In this document: one piece after another, positions 1-8,477 of the stretch
Layout: each line of letters begins with the position of its first letter
Position numbering within the stretch: position 1 is the first letter of the stretch
Source of the DNA: Erwinia sp. JUb26
Lineage (GTDB): Bacteria; Pseudomonadota; Gammaproteobacteria; Enterobacterales; Enterobacteriaceae
Length of the DNA: 64,000 nucleotides
NCBI RefSeq assembly: GCF_003751505.1
Contig: NZ_RJVB01000001.1
Coordinates: forward strand, 1-64,000
Direction of reading: 5' to 3'
The notes under the pieces: model-generated
Databases searched by the model: none
The model's input: only the letters and a program-made list of their open reading frames with translations
Told to the model about the DNA's origin: nothing
Made by a program: the position numbers and the translations under genes

Positions 1-75
1 AAACTGGTACACATCTGCTACGGTGTGCTGATGAAACAGCAGACATATAACGAGAATTACGTGGCAGCAGCTTGA
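1..75 (+). mobile_element. C-terminal end of an IS110/IS1111-type transposase (partial)
   Basis: An open frame enters from the left edge and stops with TGA at 73-75. The visible 24 residues (KLVHICYGVL...NENYV) resemble the extreme C-terminus of IS110-family transposases, where a similar 'YGVLK' stretch precedes the stop. The catalytic RNase-H-like part lies outside the window, so it cannot be said whether the element is intact. It sits where fepB/entCEBA would be expected beside entS in the E. coli order, so an insertion or rearrangement at this border is possible. Confidence 0.5.
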
Positions 76-556
76 CGTTTAACACGGTAGCTGTGGCCTC
101 GAATTGCGCATCCCTGCGCTCAACGGTCCGTGAACCCGGCCTGCACCGATTGCCCGTTAACTTAGGTGTCGCGGGTGGAGAAAATTCTTTTTTCTGGAAA
201 AATGCTGGTTTTCAGATTCATCTATCCACACTTCTTCACTTCTTCACTTCTTCACTTCTTCACTTCTTCACTTCTTCACTTCTTCAAAATATCGGCTGTG
301 GATCATGGCTTAGATCGCCAAATCGGCGTTGAAGGTTAGAAATAGCGCCAGATTTTAAAACAGCCACTCGAAAGCCTGAAGGGTGAACGTAGTGGGGAAG
401 ATAAGCCGGGTATCTGCGGCAAGGATGCCGCAGCTAAGCCCACAGGGATGTGTTAACGGCGTCCCGGCGTTATTCCCCATTACGGTCGCCCGGTCACCGA
501 ACCTGAAGCGACACTGATGCCCGAACAGAACGGTCTGGGCACCCATCTCAATTCGG
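76..556. other. Gene-free stretch between the IS110-type end and entS
   Basis: No convincing gene is visible. Short open frames on both strands lack a good ribosome site or a recognisable sequence. The stretch holds an 8-bp microsatellite (231-286) and a GC-rich segment (about 380-540) with a small dyad near 415-435 (GCGGCAAGGATGCCGC). It probably includes the right end of the insertion element and the 3' flank of entS. Confidence 0.5.
231..286. repeat. 8-bp microsatellite, CTTCTTCA x 7
   Basis: Seven perfect head-to-tail copies of CTTCTTCA follow the IS110-type remnant. It is one of four 7-8-bp simple repeats in the window. Such arrays change copy number by slipped-strand mispairing. Confidence 0.95.
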
Positions 557-1840
557 TTACTGCTCTGTCAACGGCTCCGACTTCTCGCAGGATTCTGCTT
601 CCTCCGGCCCGCTCAACGAACAGCGCCGCAGCGTCTTAACCGATGCCGCCAGCACCAGCGCCACGCCCGCCGCCGCTGCGCCAAACGCAAACACGCTCAT
701 CAACGGTGCCAGCACCCGACCCAGCACGCCCAGACCGAGCGCCCCGATCGAATCCCCGCACACGTCCTGCGCCGTGCCCAGACTGTTAACCCGGCCCAGC
801 AGCGCATCCGGCGTATGATGCTGAATCAGCATATATTGCAGCAGCGAAGCAATCGCATTGCAGTAGCCGTAAACCACCAGCGCCAGCAGGGCAGGCAGCA
901 TGTGGCCGTACAGCCCCAGCGAGGCAATCGCGGCGAAAGCGCAGGTGGCGCTGACCAGCATCACCACTCCAGGGCGCGCGCTGCGCGGCACCCAGCCGCT
1001 GGTCAGTGCGCCGATCATCGCGCCCAGCGGCACCGCCGAATACATCAACCCAATCGCCGAGGCATCCGCCTGATAGCTCTCCGCCAGCGCCGGGAACAGC
1101 ACCCGCACCGCGCCGACGATGCTGATCAGCAGGCCCAGCAGCACCACGGAACCCACGACCTTCTGCCGACAGACAAACTGCACGCCGCTGACCAGCGCGC
1201 GCAGGGGATGCTCGGGCTCGCTCGGCTCCGGCTTCATCTGCGGCAGGCGAACCAGCGGGATCAGGGTCGCCAGCGTGCCGATGGCCGCCACGGCAAACGC
1301 CCAGCCCACTCCACCGGCAACGATAATCACTCCGCCAATCGCCGGGGAAAGAATGGCCCCGAGACGTACGGTGATCATGCTCAACGCCCCGGCCGCACCG
1401 AGGTTTTCGCGGCCCACCAGCAGCGGGATCACCGCCATCAGCGCGGTCATGCCCAGCGCGCCGAAAAAGCCGTCCCACGCCGCCAGTACATACAGCGCCC
1501 ACAGCGAGGGGGCGGGGCTGAAGGCATTCAGGCTCAGCGCCACGAAGCCCAGCCCGCAGGTGCCGCGCGCAAACAGAATCAGTTTACGGCGGTCCAGCCG
1601 GTCGGCCAGAATGCCGCCGAGCATTAAGCCAATAAACATGCCCACGCCGTCCAGCGCCACCGCCACGCCCACCAGCAGGGTGGAGCCGGTCATGGCCTGG
1701 ATCTGAATAGGCACGCCCACCGCCAGCATACCCAGCGAGAAAACGGAGAGCATACGGGCGCAGAAAATGGCGCGGAAGTGAGCGTTGTGCTTGAGCAAAC
1801 TGAAATCGAGGAGAATAGATGACTTAGCCATAGTGTCCAT
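557..1840 (-). CDS. entS: EntS-type MFS siderophore exporter
   Basis: A 427-residue, 12-helix major facilitator protein that matches E. coli EntS along its length. Recognisable blocks are the N-terminal FRAIFCARMLSVFSLG, the loop 2-3 motif GGILADRLDRRKLIL and the GRVNSLGTAQDVCGDSIGA block near the C-terminus. EntS exports newly made enterobactin across the inner membrane; here the cargo is probably the catechol peptide made by the NRPS in this window. It is divergent from fepDGC with a Fur box between them, as in E. coli. The first ATG (1840) and a second at 1831 are both possible starts, and neither has a strong ribosome site. Confidence 0.93.
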   Translation of the reverse strand: MDTMAKSSILLDFSLLKHNAHFRAIFCARMLSVFSLGMLAVGVPIQIQAMTGSTLLVGVAVALDGVGMFIGLMLGGILADRLDRRKLILFARGTCGLGFVALSLNAFSPAPSLWALYVLAAWDGFFGALGMTALMAVIPLLVGRENLGAAGALSMITVRLGAILSPAIGGVIIVAGGVGWAFAVAAIGTLATLIPLVRLPQMKPEPSEPEHPLRALVSGVQFVCRQKVVGSVVLLGLLISIVGAVRVLFPALAESYQADASAIGLMYSAVPLGAMIGALTSGWVPRSARPGVVMLVSATCAFAAIASLGLYGHMLPALLALVVYGYCNAIASLLQYMLIQHHTPDALLGRVNSLGTAQDVCGDSIGALGLGVLGRVLAPLMSVFAFGAAAAGVALVLAASVKTLRRCSLSGPEEAESCEKSEPLTEQ

Positions 1841-1957
1841 GAGGTTCGAAATGAGCCATTACCTGATGGGCGGATGGCCTCCGTCCGGTCAGGCGCGATG
1901 GATGCCGATTTTTTTCTGGCGGGCAGCATGGTAACATAATTAGTTAATAACATTAAT

Positions 1958-1976
1958 GATAATAATAATCATATTC
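1958..1976. promoter_or_regulatory. Fur box between entS and fepD
   Basis: GATAATAATAATCATATTC matches the 19-bp Fur consensus at 16 of 19 positions. It lies between divergent entS and fepD, so iron-replete Fur would be expected to repress both. The upstream in-frame ATG at 1956 lies in this operator and is therefore unlikely to be the fepD start. Confidence 0.85.
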
Positions 1977-2006
1977 ATTTCGAAAATTAAGAGAGGATTG
2001 TCAGGG

Positions 2007-3041
2007 ATGTCGCTCCACCGTTCTCAGCCCGCCACGCCGCCGCAGCCGGTGGATGCGCGCTATGCTGCCCGCCTGAGCGGTGTGGCAATCTGCCTGGCGC
2101 TACTGCTGCTTGTGTCCCTGGCCAGCCTGATGATTGGCGCGCGATCGATCGCCCCCTCGGTGGTCTGGCAGAGCCTGTTTGGCCAGATGCAGGGGCCGGA
2201 CAGCACGATTATCTTTAACGCCCGCCTGCCGCGCACCCTTGCCGGGCTGCTGGTCGGGCTGGCGCTCGGCGGAGCGGGCGCGGTGATTCAGGCGCTGACC
2301 CGCAACCCGCTGGCCGACCCCGGCATCCTCGGCGTGAACTCCGGTGCCAGCTTTGCCATGGCCATCGGCATTACCCTGTTCGGGGTGAACAGCATGGCGG
2401 GCTGGCTGGGCTTTGCCTGGGGCGGCGCGCTGGCGGCCAGCATTGCCGTCTGGCTGATTGGCACCCTGAGCGGTGGCCGGGTGAATCCGATCCGCCTGAC
2501 GCTGGCGGGCGTGGCGCTCAGCGCGGTGCTCGGCGGCTTTACCTCCTCACTTTCTTTATTAAACCCGCAAACCTTCGACCAGATGCGCTTCTGGCAGGCC
2601 GGTACGCTGGACATCCGCGATCTGCACAATCTGGCGGTGGTCGCGCCCGCCATTCTCGGCGGTGCCGCGCTGGCGCTGGTGGCTTCGCGTTCGCTGAACA
2701 ACCTCAGTATGGGGGAAGATCTGGCGGCGGCGCTGGGCACTAAAGTGGTCGCCATTCGCCTGCTGGCGCTGCTGGCGGTGATGCTGCTCTGCGGATCGGC
2801 CACCGCGCTGGTCGGCCCGATCGGCTTTGTCGGGCTGATGGTACCGCACGTGGCCCGCTGGTGGGTGGGCTCGGACCAGCGCTGGATACTGATTTACTCC
2901 TTTTTAATGGCCCCGATCCTGCTGCTGACGGCGGATATCGCGGGCAGACTGATGGTGCAGGGCGAGCTGCGGGTATCGATCGTTACCGCGCTGATTGGTG
3001 CCCCGGTGCTGATCTGGCTCGTTCGCCAGCGTAAGAATTAA
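2007..3041 (+). CDS. fepD: Ferric-siderophore ABC permease FepD
   Basis: A 344-residue FecCD-family inner-membrane permease with multiple hydrophobic helices. Family blocks visible are FNARLPRTLAGLLVGLALGGAGAVIQALTRNPLADPGILGVNSGA and the late GPIGFVGLMVPHVAR segment. With FepG and FepC it would import the ferric catechol siderophore from the periplasm. The start at 2007 is chosen because GAGAGGA (1991-1997) lies at good spacing, the length matches E. coli FepD (334 aa), and the upstream ATG falls in the Fur box. fepG follows after 10 bp. No fepB-type binding protein is next to it. Confidence 0.93.
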   Translation: MSLHRSQPATPPQPVDARYAARLSGVAICLALLLLVSLASLMIGARSIAPSVVWQSLFGQMQGPDSTIIFNARLPRTLAGLLVGLALGGAGAVIQALTRNPLADPGILGVNSGASFAMAIGITLFGVNSMAGWLGFAWGGALAASIAVWLIGTLSGGRVNPIRLTLAGVALSAVLGGFTSSLSLLNPQTFDQMRFWQAGTLDIRDLHNLAVVAPAILGGAALALVASRSLNNLSMGEDLAAALGTKVVAIRLLALLAVMLLCGSATALVGPIGFVGLMVPHVARWWVGSDQRWILIYSFLMAPILLLTADIAGRLMVQGELRVSIVTALIGAPVLIWLVRQRKN

Positions 3042-3051
3042 GGACCGCGAT

Positions 3052-4089
3052 ATGCACTCCCGAACGCTACTGATTGGCCGCGCCAGCGGCTGGATAAACC
3101 TGCGGCTCAGCGCCCGCGTACTGTGGGTCAACGTGGCGCTGCTGCTGCTGGCGACGGTGCTGGCGCTGTTTGCGCTCTGCTACGGCACGCTGCGGATTTC
3201 CCCCGGCCAGGTGTGGCAGGCGCTGTTCGGCGACGGTCCGGCAGGATTTCAGACCGTGGTTAACCAGTGGCGCGCGCCGCGCGTGGTGATGGCGCTGGTG
3301 CTCGGTGCCGGGCTGGGCGTCAGCGGTGCCATCTTCCAGTCCGCCATCCGCAACCCGCTTGGTAGCCCGGACGTGGTCGGCTTCAACGCCGGTGCCTTCA
3401 CCGGTGCGCTGATTGTTATCATTCTGCTTAACGGCAGCTACTACCAGATTGCCGGTGGCGCGCTGCTCGGGGGCATCGCCGCCGCCGCGCTGGTGTATCT
3501 GCTGGCCTGGCGGCAGGGGATTGTTGGCTTCCGGCTGATTATCGTCGGTATCGGCATTGGCGCGGTGCTGTCGGCGCTGAACAGCTGGCTGATTATCAGC
3601 GCCTCGCTGGAAAGTGCGATGAGCGCCGCCCTGTGGGGAGCCGGTTCGCTCAACGGCATCACCTGGAGCAAAGGCCAGCCCGCGCTGGTGCTGGTGCCGC
3701 TGACGATTATCGCCACGCTGCTGCTGGGTCGCCGCCTGCAGCTGATGGAAATGGGCGATGACAGCGCCCGCGCGCTGGGCATCAACGCCGAATCAAGCCG
3801 TCTGTGGCTGATGCTCGGCGGGATTATTCTTACCGCCGTCGCCACCGCGACCGCCGGGCCGATTGCCTTTATCGCACTGGCGGCACCGCAGATTGCCCGC
3901 CGCATGACGGCCGCCAGCGCGATGCCGCTGTTTTCCGCCGCGACCACCGGTGCGGTACTGCTGCTGCTGGCTGATGTTATCGCCCAGCACGCCTTTAACG
4001 GGATACAACTGCCGGTCGGTGCCGTTACCGTCAGCATCGGCGGCCTGTATCTGATCTGGCTACTTATCAGGGAATCTCGTCGCTCATGA
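3052..4089 (+). CDS. fepG: Ferric-siderophore ABC permease FepG
   Basis: A 345-residue FecCD-family permease, second half of the FepDG pair. Diagnostic segments are WRAPRVVMALVLGAGLGVSGAIFQSAIRNPLGSPDVVGFNAGA and AGPIAFIALAAPQIARRM. An AAGGA ribosome site lies just before the ATG. Its TGA overlaps the ATG of fepC (ATGA at 4086-4089), so the two are translationally coupled. The N-terminus is about 15 residues longer than in E. coli FepG, but no better start is visible. Confidence 0.93.
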   Translation: MHSRTLLIGRASGWINLRLSARVLWVNVALLLLATVLALFALCYGTLRISPGQVWQALFGDGPAGFQTVVNQWRAPRVVMALVLGAGLGVSGAIFQSAIRNPLGSPDVVGFNAGAFTGALIVIILLNGSYYQIAGGALLGGIAAAALVYLLAWRQGIVGFRLIIVGIGIGAVLSALNSWLIISASLESAMSAALWGAGSLNGITWSKGQPALVLVPLTIIATLLLGRRLQLMEMGDDSARALGINAESSRLWLMLGGIILTAVATATAGPIAFIALAAPQIARRMTAASAMPLFSAATTGAVLLLLADVIAQHAFNGIQLPVGAVTVSIGGLYLIWLLIRESRRS

Positions 4090-4910
4090 CCGATACGCTT
4101 TTATCCTCCCGCCTTGCGGCGGCCGACTTAACGCTGGCCTACGATCAGAAGGTGATTGCCAGCCAGCTCAGCGTGCAGATACCGGATCGCAAATTTACGG
4201 TAATTATCGGCCCCAACGCCTGCGGAAAGTCGACCCTGCTGCGGGCGCTGTGCCGCCTGCTGAAGCCGCGCAGCGGTCAGGTGCTGCTCGACGGCAGTGA
4301 TATCCACCAGATGGGCACTAAAGCGCTGGCACGGCAGTTGGGCCTGCTGCCGCAGCATGCGATTGTGCCGGAAGGGATCAGCGTGGCCGATCTGGTGGCG
4401 CGCGGGCGCTATCCGCACCAGACGCTGTTAAAACAGTGGAGCGAAGCGGATCGTCAGGCGGTGGATGCCGCCATGCAGGCAACCAACGTCAGCGAGCTGG
4501 CGCAGCGCAGCGTCGATGAGCTTTCCGGCGGTCAGCGCCAGCGAGTGTGGGTGGCGATGGTGCTGGCCCAGCAAACGCCGCTATTACTGCTGGATGAACC
4601 GACCACCTGGCTGGATATCGCCCACCAGATTGAGCTGCTGGATCTGTTCCGCCAGCTCAATCAGGAGCACGGCCACACCATGGTTGCGGTGCTGCACGAT
4701 CTGAACCAGGCCTGCCGCTACGCCGATCATCTGATCGTGATGAAGCAGGGAGAGATTATCGCCCAGGGCGAACCCGCCGAGATTATCAGCAGCGATCTGG
4801 TGCAGCAGGTGTTCGGCATGGAGAGCGTGATTATCGACGATCCGGTGTCGCATACGCCGATGATTGTACCCTGCGGGCGCTATCATCAGGCGCGGGTGGC
4901 AGGGGAGTAA
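4086..4910 (+). CDS. fepC: Ferric-siderophore ABC ATPase FepC
   Basis: A 274-residue FepC/FhuC-type ATPase that energises FepDG. It has Walker A GPNACGKST at residues 42-50 (alanine where E. coli FepC has glycine), the signature LSGGQRQRV at about 146, Walker B LLLLDEPTTWLD at about 166-177, and the H-loop histidine in AVLHDLNQACRYADH. It overlaps fepG by 4 bp and ends the Fur-controlled fepDGC operon. The gene is convergent with the NRPS, but an insertion-rich 3.5-kb stretch now separates them. Confidence 0.95.
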   Translation: MTDTLLSSRLAAADLTLAYDQKVIASQLSVQIPDRKFTVIIGPNACGKSTLLRALCRLLKPRSGQVLLDGSDIHQMGTKALARQLGLLPQHAIVPEGISVADLVARGRYPHQTLLKQWSEADRQAVDAAMQATNVSELAQRSVDELSGGQRQRVWVAMVLAQQTPLLLLDEPTTWLDIAHQIELLDLFRQLNQEHGHTMVAVLHDLNQACRYADHLIVMKQGEIIAQGEPAEIISSDLVQQVFGMESVIIDDPVSHTPMIVPCGRYHQARVAGE

Positions 4911-4936
4911 ATCTACTGCGCAGTTAAGAACGGGAA

Positions 4937-4957
4937 TCCCCGGCGGGGTGCCGGGGA
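4937..4957 (+). terminator. Possible terminator after fepDGC
   Basis: An 8-bp GC-rich stem (TCCCCGGC / GCCGGGGA, loop GGGGT) begins 27 bp after the fepC stop. The T-rich tract (CTTTTTAT) starts about 10 bp downstream of the stem, which is not ideal for an intrinsic terminator. Confidence 0.55.
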
Positions 4958-4989
4958 GGTCTGATTGCTTTTTATCTGTGGGAGGACGG

Positions 4990-5404
4990 TTAGCCGACCC
5001 TGCGCAACTCATTACGCGTAGCCTCTGCGATAAACGCGCTGCGGCTGCCGTACTCCGGTGTGTTTATCACCGCTCGATCGATCTGATGCAGTAAACGATG
5101 GGGGCAGGGTAATGTTAATCCGCTCCGCACGGCCATCGAACTGATCCATATTGACATTAATCACCGCCCACTGGCCGCCGCTGTATTCGGCCGCGTTAGC
5201 GATAATATGTGCCTGCATCGGCTTAGGCGCGGGGATTTTCAACTCATTATCAACAAGCGCTTCGAAGTGGGCTCTAAATGCGTTTGCTGCATCCGCATAG
5301 GCTTCATCGATGTCCTTACCGGCGAAAATACAGCCGTCAACATCGGGAAACCACCCGCTTGACGTGCCGTCTGCATCGATTTCTATAAATGCCGGGTATT
5401 GCAT
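4990..5404 (-). pseudogene. Solitary HicB-type antitoxin, frameshifted
   Basis: The frame opening at 5404 encodes a HicB-family N-terminus (MQYPAFIEIDADGTSSGWFPDVDGCIFAG) and continues to AERINITLP. It then runs out of register and stops at 5012. One base lower in the adjacent frame the expected HicB C-terminus continues (HRLLHQIDRAVINTPEYGSRSAFIAEATRNEL) to a stop at 4990. The switch falls in a run of five C on the minus strand (5100-5104); four C would restore a 137-residue protein. No hicA-like toxin gene is visible upstream. It could be a real decay event, a slippery-tract variant or a sequencing error. Confidence 0.8.
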
Positions 5405-6059
5405 TTTTCTGTTCCTTCAGTGGCTCAATGATGCGGTGAAAAGTACATAGCGTATGCATTGTTTACAAGAAGATGGCTTAGGCTGAGTGATGATTTTCGG
5501 GCTGGTTCTCAGCTTTTTGTAACATTGCTGAAAAAGGAGAGAAATGATGTTTTAGGCGTTCTTTTGACAATATAGAACACCATCTTGGCGTCTGGGAATT
5601 GGGGGTGATAACTGCGTAACTTTTTACAAAATGGAATCAGAGTTTTTCGGAGGGGGAAGCTTGAAAGAATTATAAAAAGCTAAGCTGTGATTGATATTAT
5701 ATTGATATGTAATGCGTTTAAGTATCTAATTTCATGGCTTTTCGATTTCGATCGAATTCTCAATGCGAACGTCGTAGATTCGACTCCTACTAACGGGACC
5801 ACTCTGACTATTTAAAAATCTCTCTAATTATGCCAAAAAATCATTAAATTACAATGATTTACGTAATTTTTTGTCTCTGTTCGTCTATTGGCTTTCCCAG
5901 AAATCTACTGTGAGTTGGGGTATCAATCGGGTATTCTGTTACGACTGAAAGTTGCCACCTAAACCTGAAAAAATTTAAATTTCTAGTACTACTGTAAGAA
6001 AAATTTTTTTTCTTTTATGATAAACTTTGTTAAAGATAATTTTTAAAAAGGATGTAGAG
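5405..6059. other. AT-rich gene-free stretch at the left side of the DUF4238 island
   Basis: About 650 bp without a supported gene. Composition shifts from GC-rich to AT-rich near 5500, in line with acquired DNA. The only recognisable item is a tRNA-3'-end-like stretch at 5774-5801. No HicA toxin frame was found upstream of the hicB remnant. Confidence 0.6.
5774..5801 (+). other. tRNA 3'-end-like fragment, possible att remnant
   Basis: GTAGATTCGACTCCTAC resembles a T-arm (stem GTAG/CTAC around a TTCGACT-like loop) and is followed by TAACGGGACCA, like an acceptor 3' strand plus CCA. No matching 5' half is present, so it is not a full tRNA gene. Fragments like this mark the ends of elements that integrate into tRNA genes. 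It lies at the left of an AT-rich block with the DUF4238 gene and an IS. Confidence 0.35.
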
Positions 6060-7109
6060 ATGGCAGGTAAAAGACAGCATTTTATCCCTAGATTCTTACA
6101 ACGCGGGTTTTCAATAGAGAAAAACGGAAAGTTTTTTTCTTGCTTATGTAAAAAAGAGTTTATAAAAGAAAATATCGTAATTGAAAATATTGGTTTGGAA
6201 AATAATTTTTATGCTCTCAATGGCGATTCGTCAGTTGATGACAAAATAACCGAAAAAGAAACTTATATCTACTCAAAAATCGTCCGTGAGTTAGTGAATG
6301 GTACATTTAACATGGATGATATTGGGAGTTTGTCCGACTTTGTCTTTCATATGGAAATTAGAACTAAAAATTTGCGTTCTAACTTCACCAACACAGCATC
6401 TTATCTAATAGATCAGATGCGTTCAAGGCTTTTAAGCAAAGATGCACTGGTTAGATATTTCAATAAAAATATCATTTGTGATCCATTAAAAATGGATAGG
6501 TTGATAAATGAGCAGCTCAATAAATTAAATGTTCCACAAATTTTTCGCCCGCACATTAAGGTTGTTTTGTTTAATAATATTCATGCTTGGCTTCCCGATA
6601 TAGCAAATGAACTTTCATTGCAGCTTATCCCTTTGTTTGACAATATGGTTTTATCAGGCATTCCTGAAGCTGCTAAAAAAGGGCATTTAAAAGGGATTGC
6701 GTTGGATGAAAATTTGAAAATTGAAGAGTATAAGAAGTTAAGTTATAAAGTAATCAATGTTGAGCAGTCATTGATATTAGGGGATTGCATCGTCGTTTTT
6801 GAAGTTGATGGAGATCGTAGATTTAAGCCATTTTATGAAAAAGATGATATTTTAAAGGCAATATATATGCCAATTAATTCAAATTCTATATTGTATGGTT
6901 CAAAATATCCTGATGGCAATCTAAATCTTGAAAATATAAATGATATTGTAGCACAATGTTCAACTGATTTTTTTATTTGCAAGAAACCTGTTAATAATAT
7001 GAATGAAATTCAAAAGTCCATTGGTGTTAATTCATATCTTTTGTCGAATGAGTTTGTTGATGAAATTTTGAGTGATTTAATTAGTGATAATGTTTTGTTT
7101 AGTCATTAA
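6060..7109 (+). CDS. DUF4238 family protein, probably acquired
   Basis: A 349-residue protein that opens with MAGKRQHFIPRFLQRGFS, the hallmark N-terminus of DUF4238 proteins; the function of the family is not known to me. No signal peptide or membrane helix is seen. The start at 6060 follows an AAGGA at 6048-6052 with 7-nt spacing; an upstream in-frame ATG at 6027 has no ribosome site. The gene is strikingly AT-rich beside GC-rich neighbours and sits between a tRNA-end-like fragment and an IS3 element, which suggests horizontal transfer. DUF4238 genes often occur on mobile islands, but a defence role here would be speculation. Confidence 0.75.
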   Translation: MAGKRQHFIPRFLQRGFSIEKNGKFFSCLCKKEFIKENIVIENIGLENNFYALNGDSSVDDKITEKETYIYSKIVRELVNGTFNMDDIGSLSDFVFHMEIRTKNLRSNFTNTASYLIDQMRSRLLSKDALVRYFNKNIICDPLKMDRLINEQLNKLNVPQIFRPHIKVVLFNNIHAWLPDIANELSLQLIPLFDNMVLSGIPEAAKKGHLKGIALDENLKIEEYKKLSYKVINVEQSLILGDCIVVFEVDGDRRFKPFYEKDDILKAIYMPINSNSILYGSKYPDGNLNLENINDIVAQCSTDFFICKKPVNNMNEIQKSIGVNSYLLSNEFVDEILSDLISDNVLFSH

Positions 7110-7151
7110 AAGGTATATAAACTGGTTTTTAGTTTCGTAAACAAACCCGTT

Positions 7152-8036
7152 TTAGTTCCAAGTACTTTTTGAGTTTTCCGTATTTTCCGCCATCAGCCTG
7201 TGCTCCTCTGGAATCAGGATGTTCAGAGATTCATGAGGGCGTTCGCTGCTATATTCGGCCAGCCAGCCCTCTGTGGTCTTTCTTGCTTCGTTCTGCATTC
7301 TGAATAGATAAAAATCCAGTATTTCTGTTCGATACGTACGGTAAAAATGTTCGATAAATGCATTCTGCGTAGTTTTTCCCGGACTGATAAACTCCAGAGC
7401 TAAGCCATGATCTTCTGCCCATTCCGCAAGAGCCAGTGATATCAGTTCCGGTCCGTTATCCATCCGCATCTTCAGCGGATAACCACGGTTTGCCACTATT
7501 CTGTCCAGCACCAGCACGACCCGCTGCGCCGGGATATTAAGGTCGATTTCGATGGCCAGAGCCTCGCGGTTAAAATCATCAACGACGTTGAACGTCCAAA
7601 AATGTCGGCCACATGTCAGCGCATCGTGCATAAAATCAACAGGCCAGCTTTGGTTGAGTGCTTCCGATGTTATCAGTGACGCCGTGTTGCGTGCCGGCAG
7701 GTGTTGTTTACCTTTACGACGAAAATTGAGTTTCAGAAGGCAGTAAATCCTGTGGACACGCTTGTGGTTCCAGGCGTTGCCCTGCCTGCGAAGCACCTGA
7801 AAGAGCTTCTTAAAGCCATAGTGCGGATAGCGTTCGGCCGCCTCAGTCAGCCTCTGGATCACCGGTTCATCACGCCGCGTATCCGGTTGATAGTGAAACA
7901 CTGTCCTGCTCTGCGATAACATCCTGCAGGCATGACGTATTCTCATCGTAAATTGCGCGGTCAGATAGCTGACGAGTTCACGTTTTATCACTGGTTTTAA
8001 AGCTTTTTTTCGAGGACGTCTCTCAATGCCCGACAT
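7152..8036 (-). CDS. IS3-family transposase OrfB (DDE integrase domain)
   Basis: A 294-residue rve-type integrase. An HTH_21-like N-terminal part (ERYPHYGFKKLFQVLRRQG, HKRVHRIYCLLKL) is followed by the catalytic core. The DDE residues are visible: D in WPVDFMHDAL, D in RMDNGPELIS and E in TQNAFIEHFYRTYRTEILDFYLF. In IS3 elements OrfB is made as an OrfAB fusion through a -1 frameshift, and an A7 run lies in the overlap (GAAAAAAAGC near 8003-8010). The core looks intact, but orfA upstream is broken, so the element may need help in trans. Confidence 0.88.
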   Translation of the reverse strand: MSGIERRPRKKALKPVIKRELVSYLTAQFTMRIRHACRMLSQSRTVFHYQPDTRRDEPVIQRLTEAAERYPHYGFKKLFQVLRRQGNAWNHKRVHRIYCLLKLNFRRKGKQHLPARNTASLITSEALNQSWPVDFMHDALTCGRHFWTFNVVDDFNREALAIEIDLNIPAQRVVLVLDRIVANRGYPLKMRMDNGPELISLALAEWAEDHGLALEFISPGKTTQNAFIEHFYRTYRTEILDFYLFRMQNEARKTTEGWLAEYSSERPHESLNILIPEEHRLMAENTENSKSTWN

Positions 8037-8262
8037 TCAAGGCTCAGGTCGGCAAACATCTGCTTCAGGCGACGATTCTCGTCTTCAAGATCTTTTATCA
8101 TTTGATATCAACTGATTCCATCCCGCCATATTTTGCTTGCCAGTTGTAATAACTGGCTTCGGCAATAGCGGCCTCACGGCAGACATCTTTGACTGTTCGT
8201 CCGGCTTCGACGGACTTGAGAACGGCGATAATCTGGTGTTCGGTGAATCGTATCTTACGCAT
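7997..8262 (-). pseudogene. IS3-family OrfA, frameshifted
   Basis: The start at 8262 (MRKIRFTEHQIIAVLKSVEAG) follows a perfect GAGGAG ribosome site and encodes the usual HTH. The frame stops early at 8098 after GGMESVDIK. The expected leucine-zipper part (KDLEDENRRLKQMFADLSLECRALRDVLEKKL) continues in another frame to a stop at 7997. One extra A near 8100 would rejoin the two. A longer in-frame ATG at 8283 lies upstream of the ribosome site and is not preferred. Confidence 0.75.
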
Positions 8263-8360
8263 AGCGATCTCCTCAGGGGACATAGTCAGTATGTTGGAAG
8301 ATATCTAAAAGTGAATGGGGCGTTTTAGCGGAATACTTACACTTACCCCCCCACAAATAA

Positions 8361-8388
8361 AAAAATCCACGCAACCGCGTGGATTTTT
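8361..8388. terminator. Bidirectional intrinsic terminator after the NRPS gene
   Basis: AAAAATCCACGC / GCGTGGATTTTT form a perfect 12-bp stem around AACC, with A and T tracts on both sides. It lies about 90 bp past the NRPS stop on the minus strand and should end the fes-mbtH-NRPS transcript. Confidence 0.85.
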
Positions 8389-8477
8389 CAGTTTTACCAA
8401 TCATTCATGAGATCCGCTAAAACCTCATTAACCAAACCCAATCAAACTGCAAACCTCATTCAGCCTCAAACCAGCAT

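Larger units (their letters stand above)
7136..8341 (-). mobile_element. IS3-family insertion sequence
   Basis: Two overlapping reading frames in IS3 order (orfA then orfB) on the minus strand resemble IS1222/ISEhe3-type elements as I recall them. The ends are approximate: the right inner end reads TGTAAGTATTCC and the left CGTAAACAAACC, only weakly alike, and I see no clear target duplication. The element lies in the convergent gap between fepC and the NRPS. Confidence 0.75.

Noticed and set aside
355-546. 63-codon minus-strand frame before entS
   Set aside because: No ribosome site and no family resemblance; composition like the surrounding intergenic DNA.
815-1706. Open frames opposite entS
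   Set aside because: Same reason: entS matches its family along its full length and the antisense translations are compositionally odd.
1956-2006. N-terminal extension of fepD from ATG 1956
   Set aside because: The codons are the Fur box itself (five Ile in a row) and there is no ribosome site; the 2007 start has one.
5774-5801. Complete tRNA gene
   Set aside because: Only a T-arm-like and acceptor-3'-like part is present; no D-arm, anticodon arm or 5' acceptor strand precedes it.
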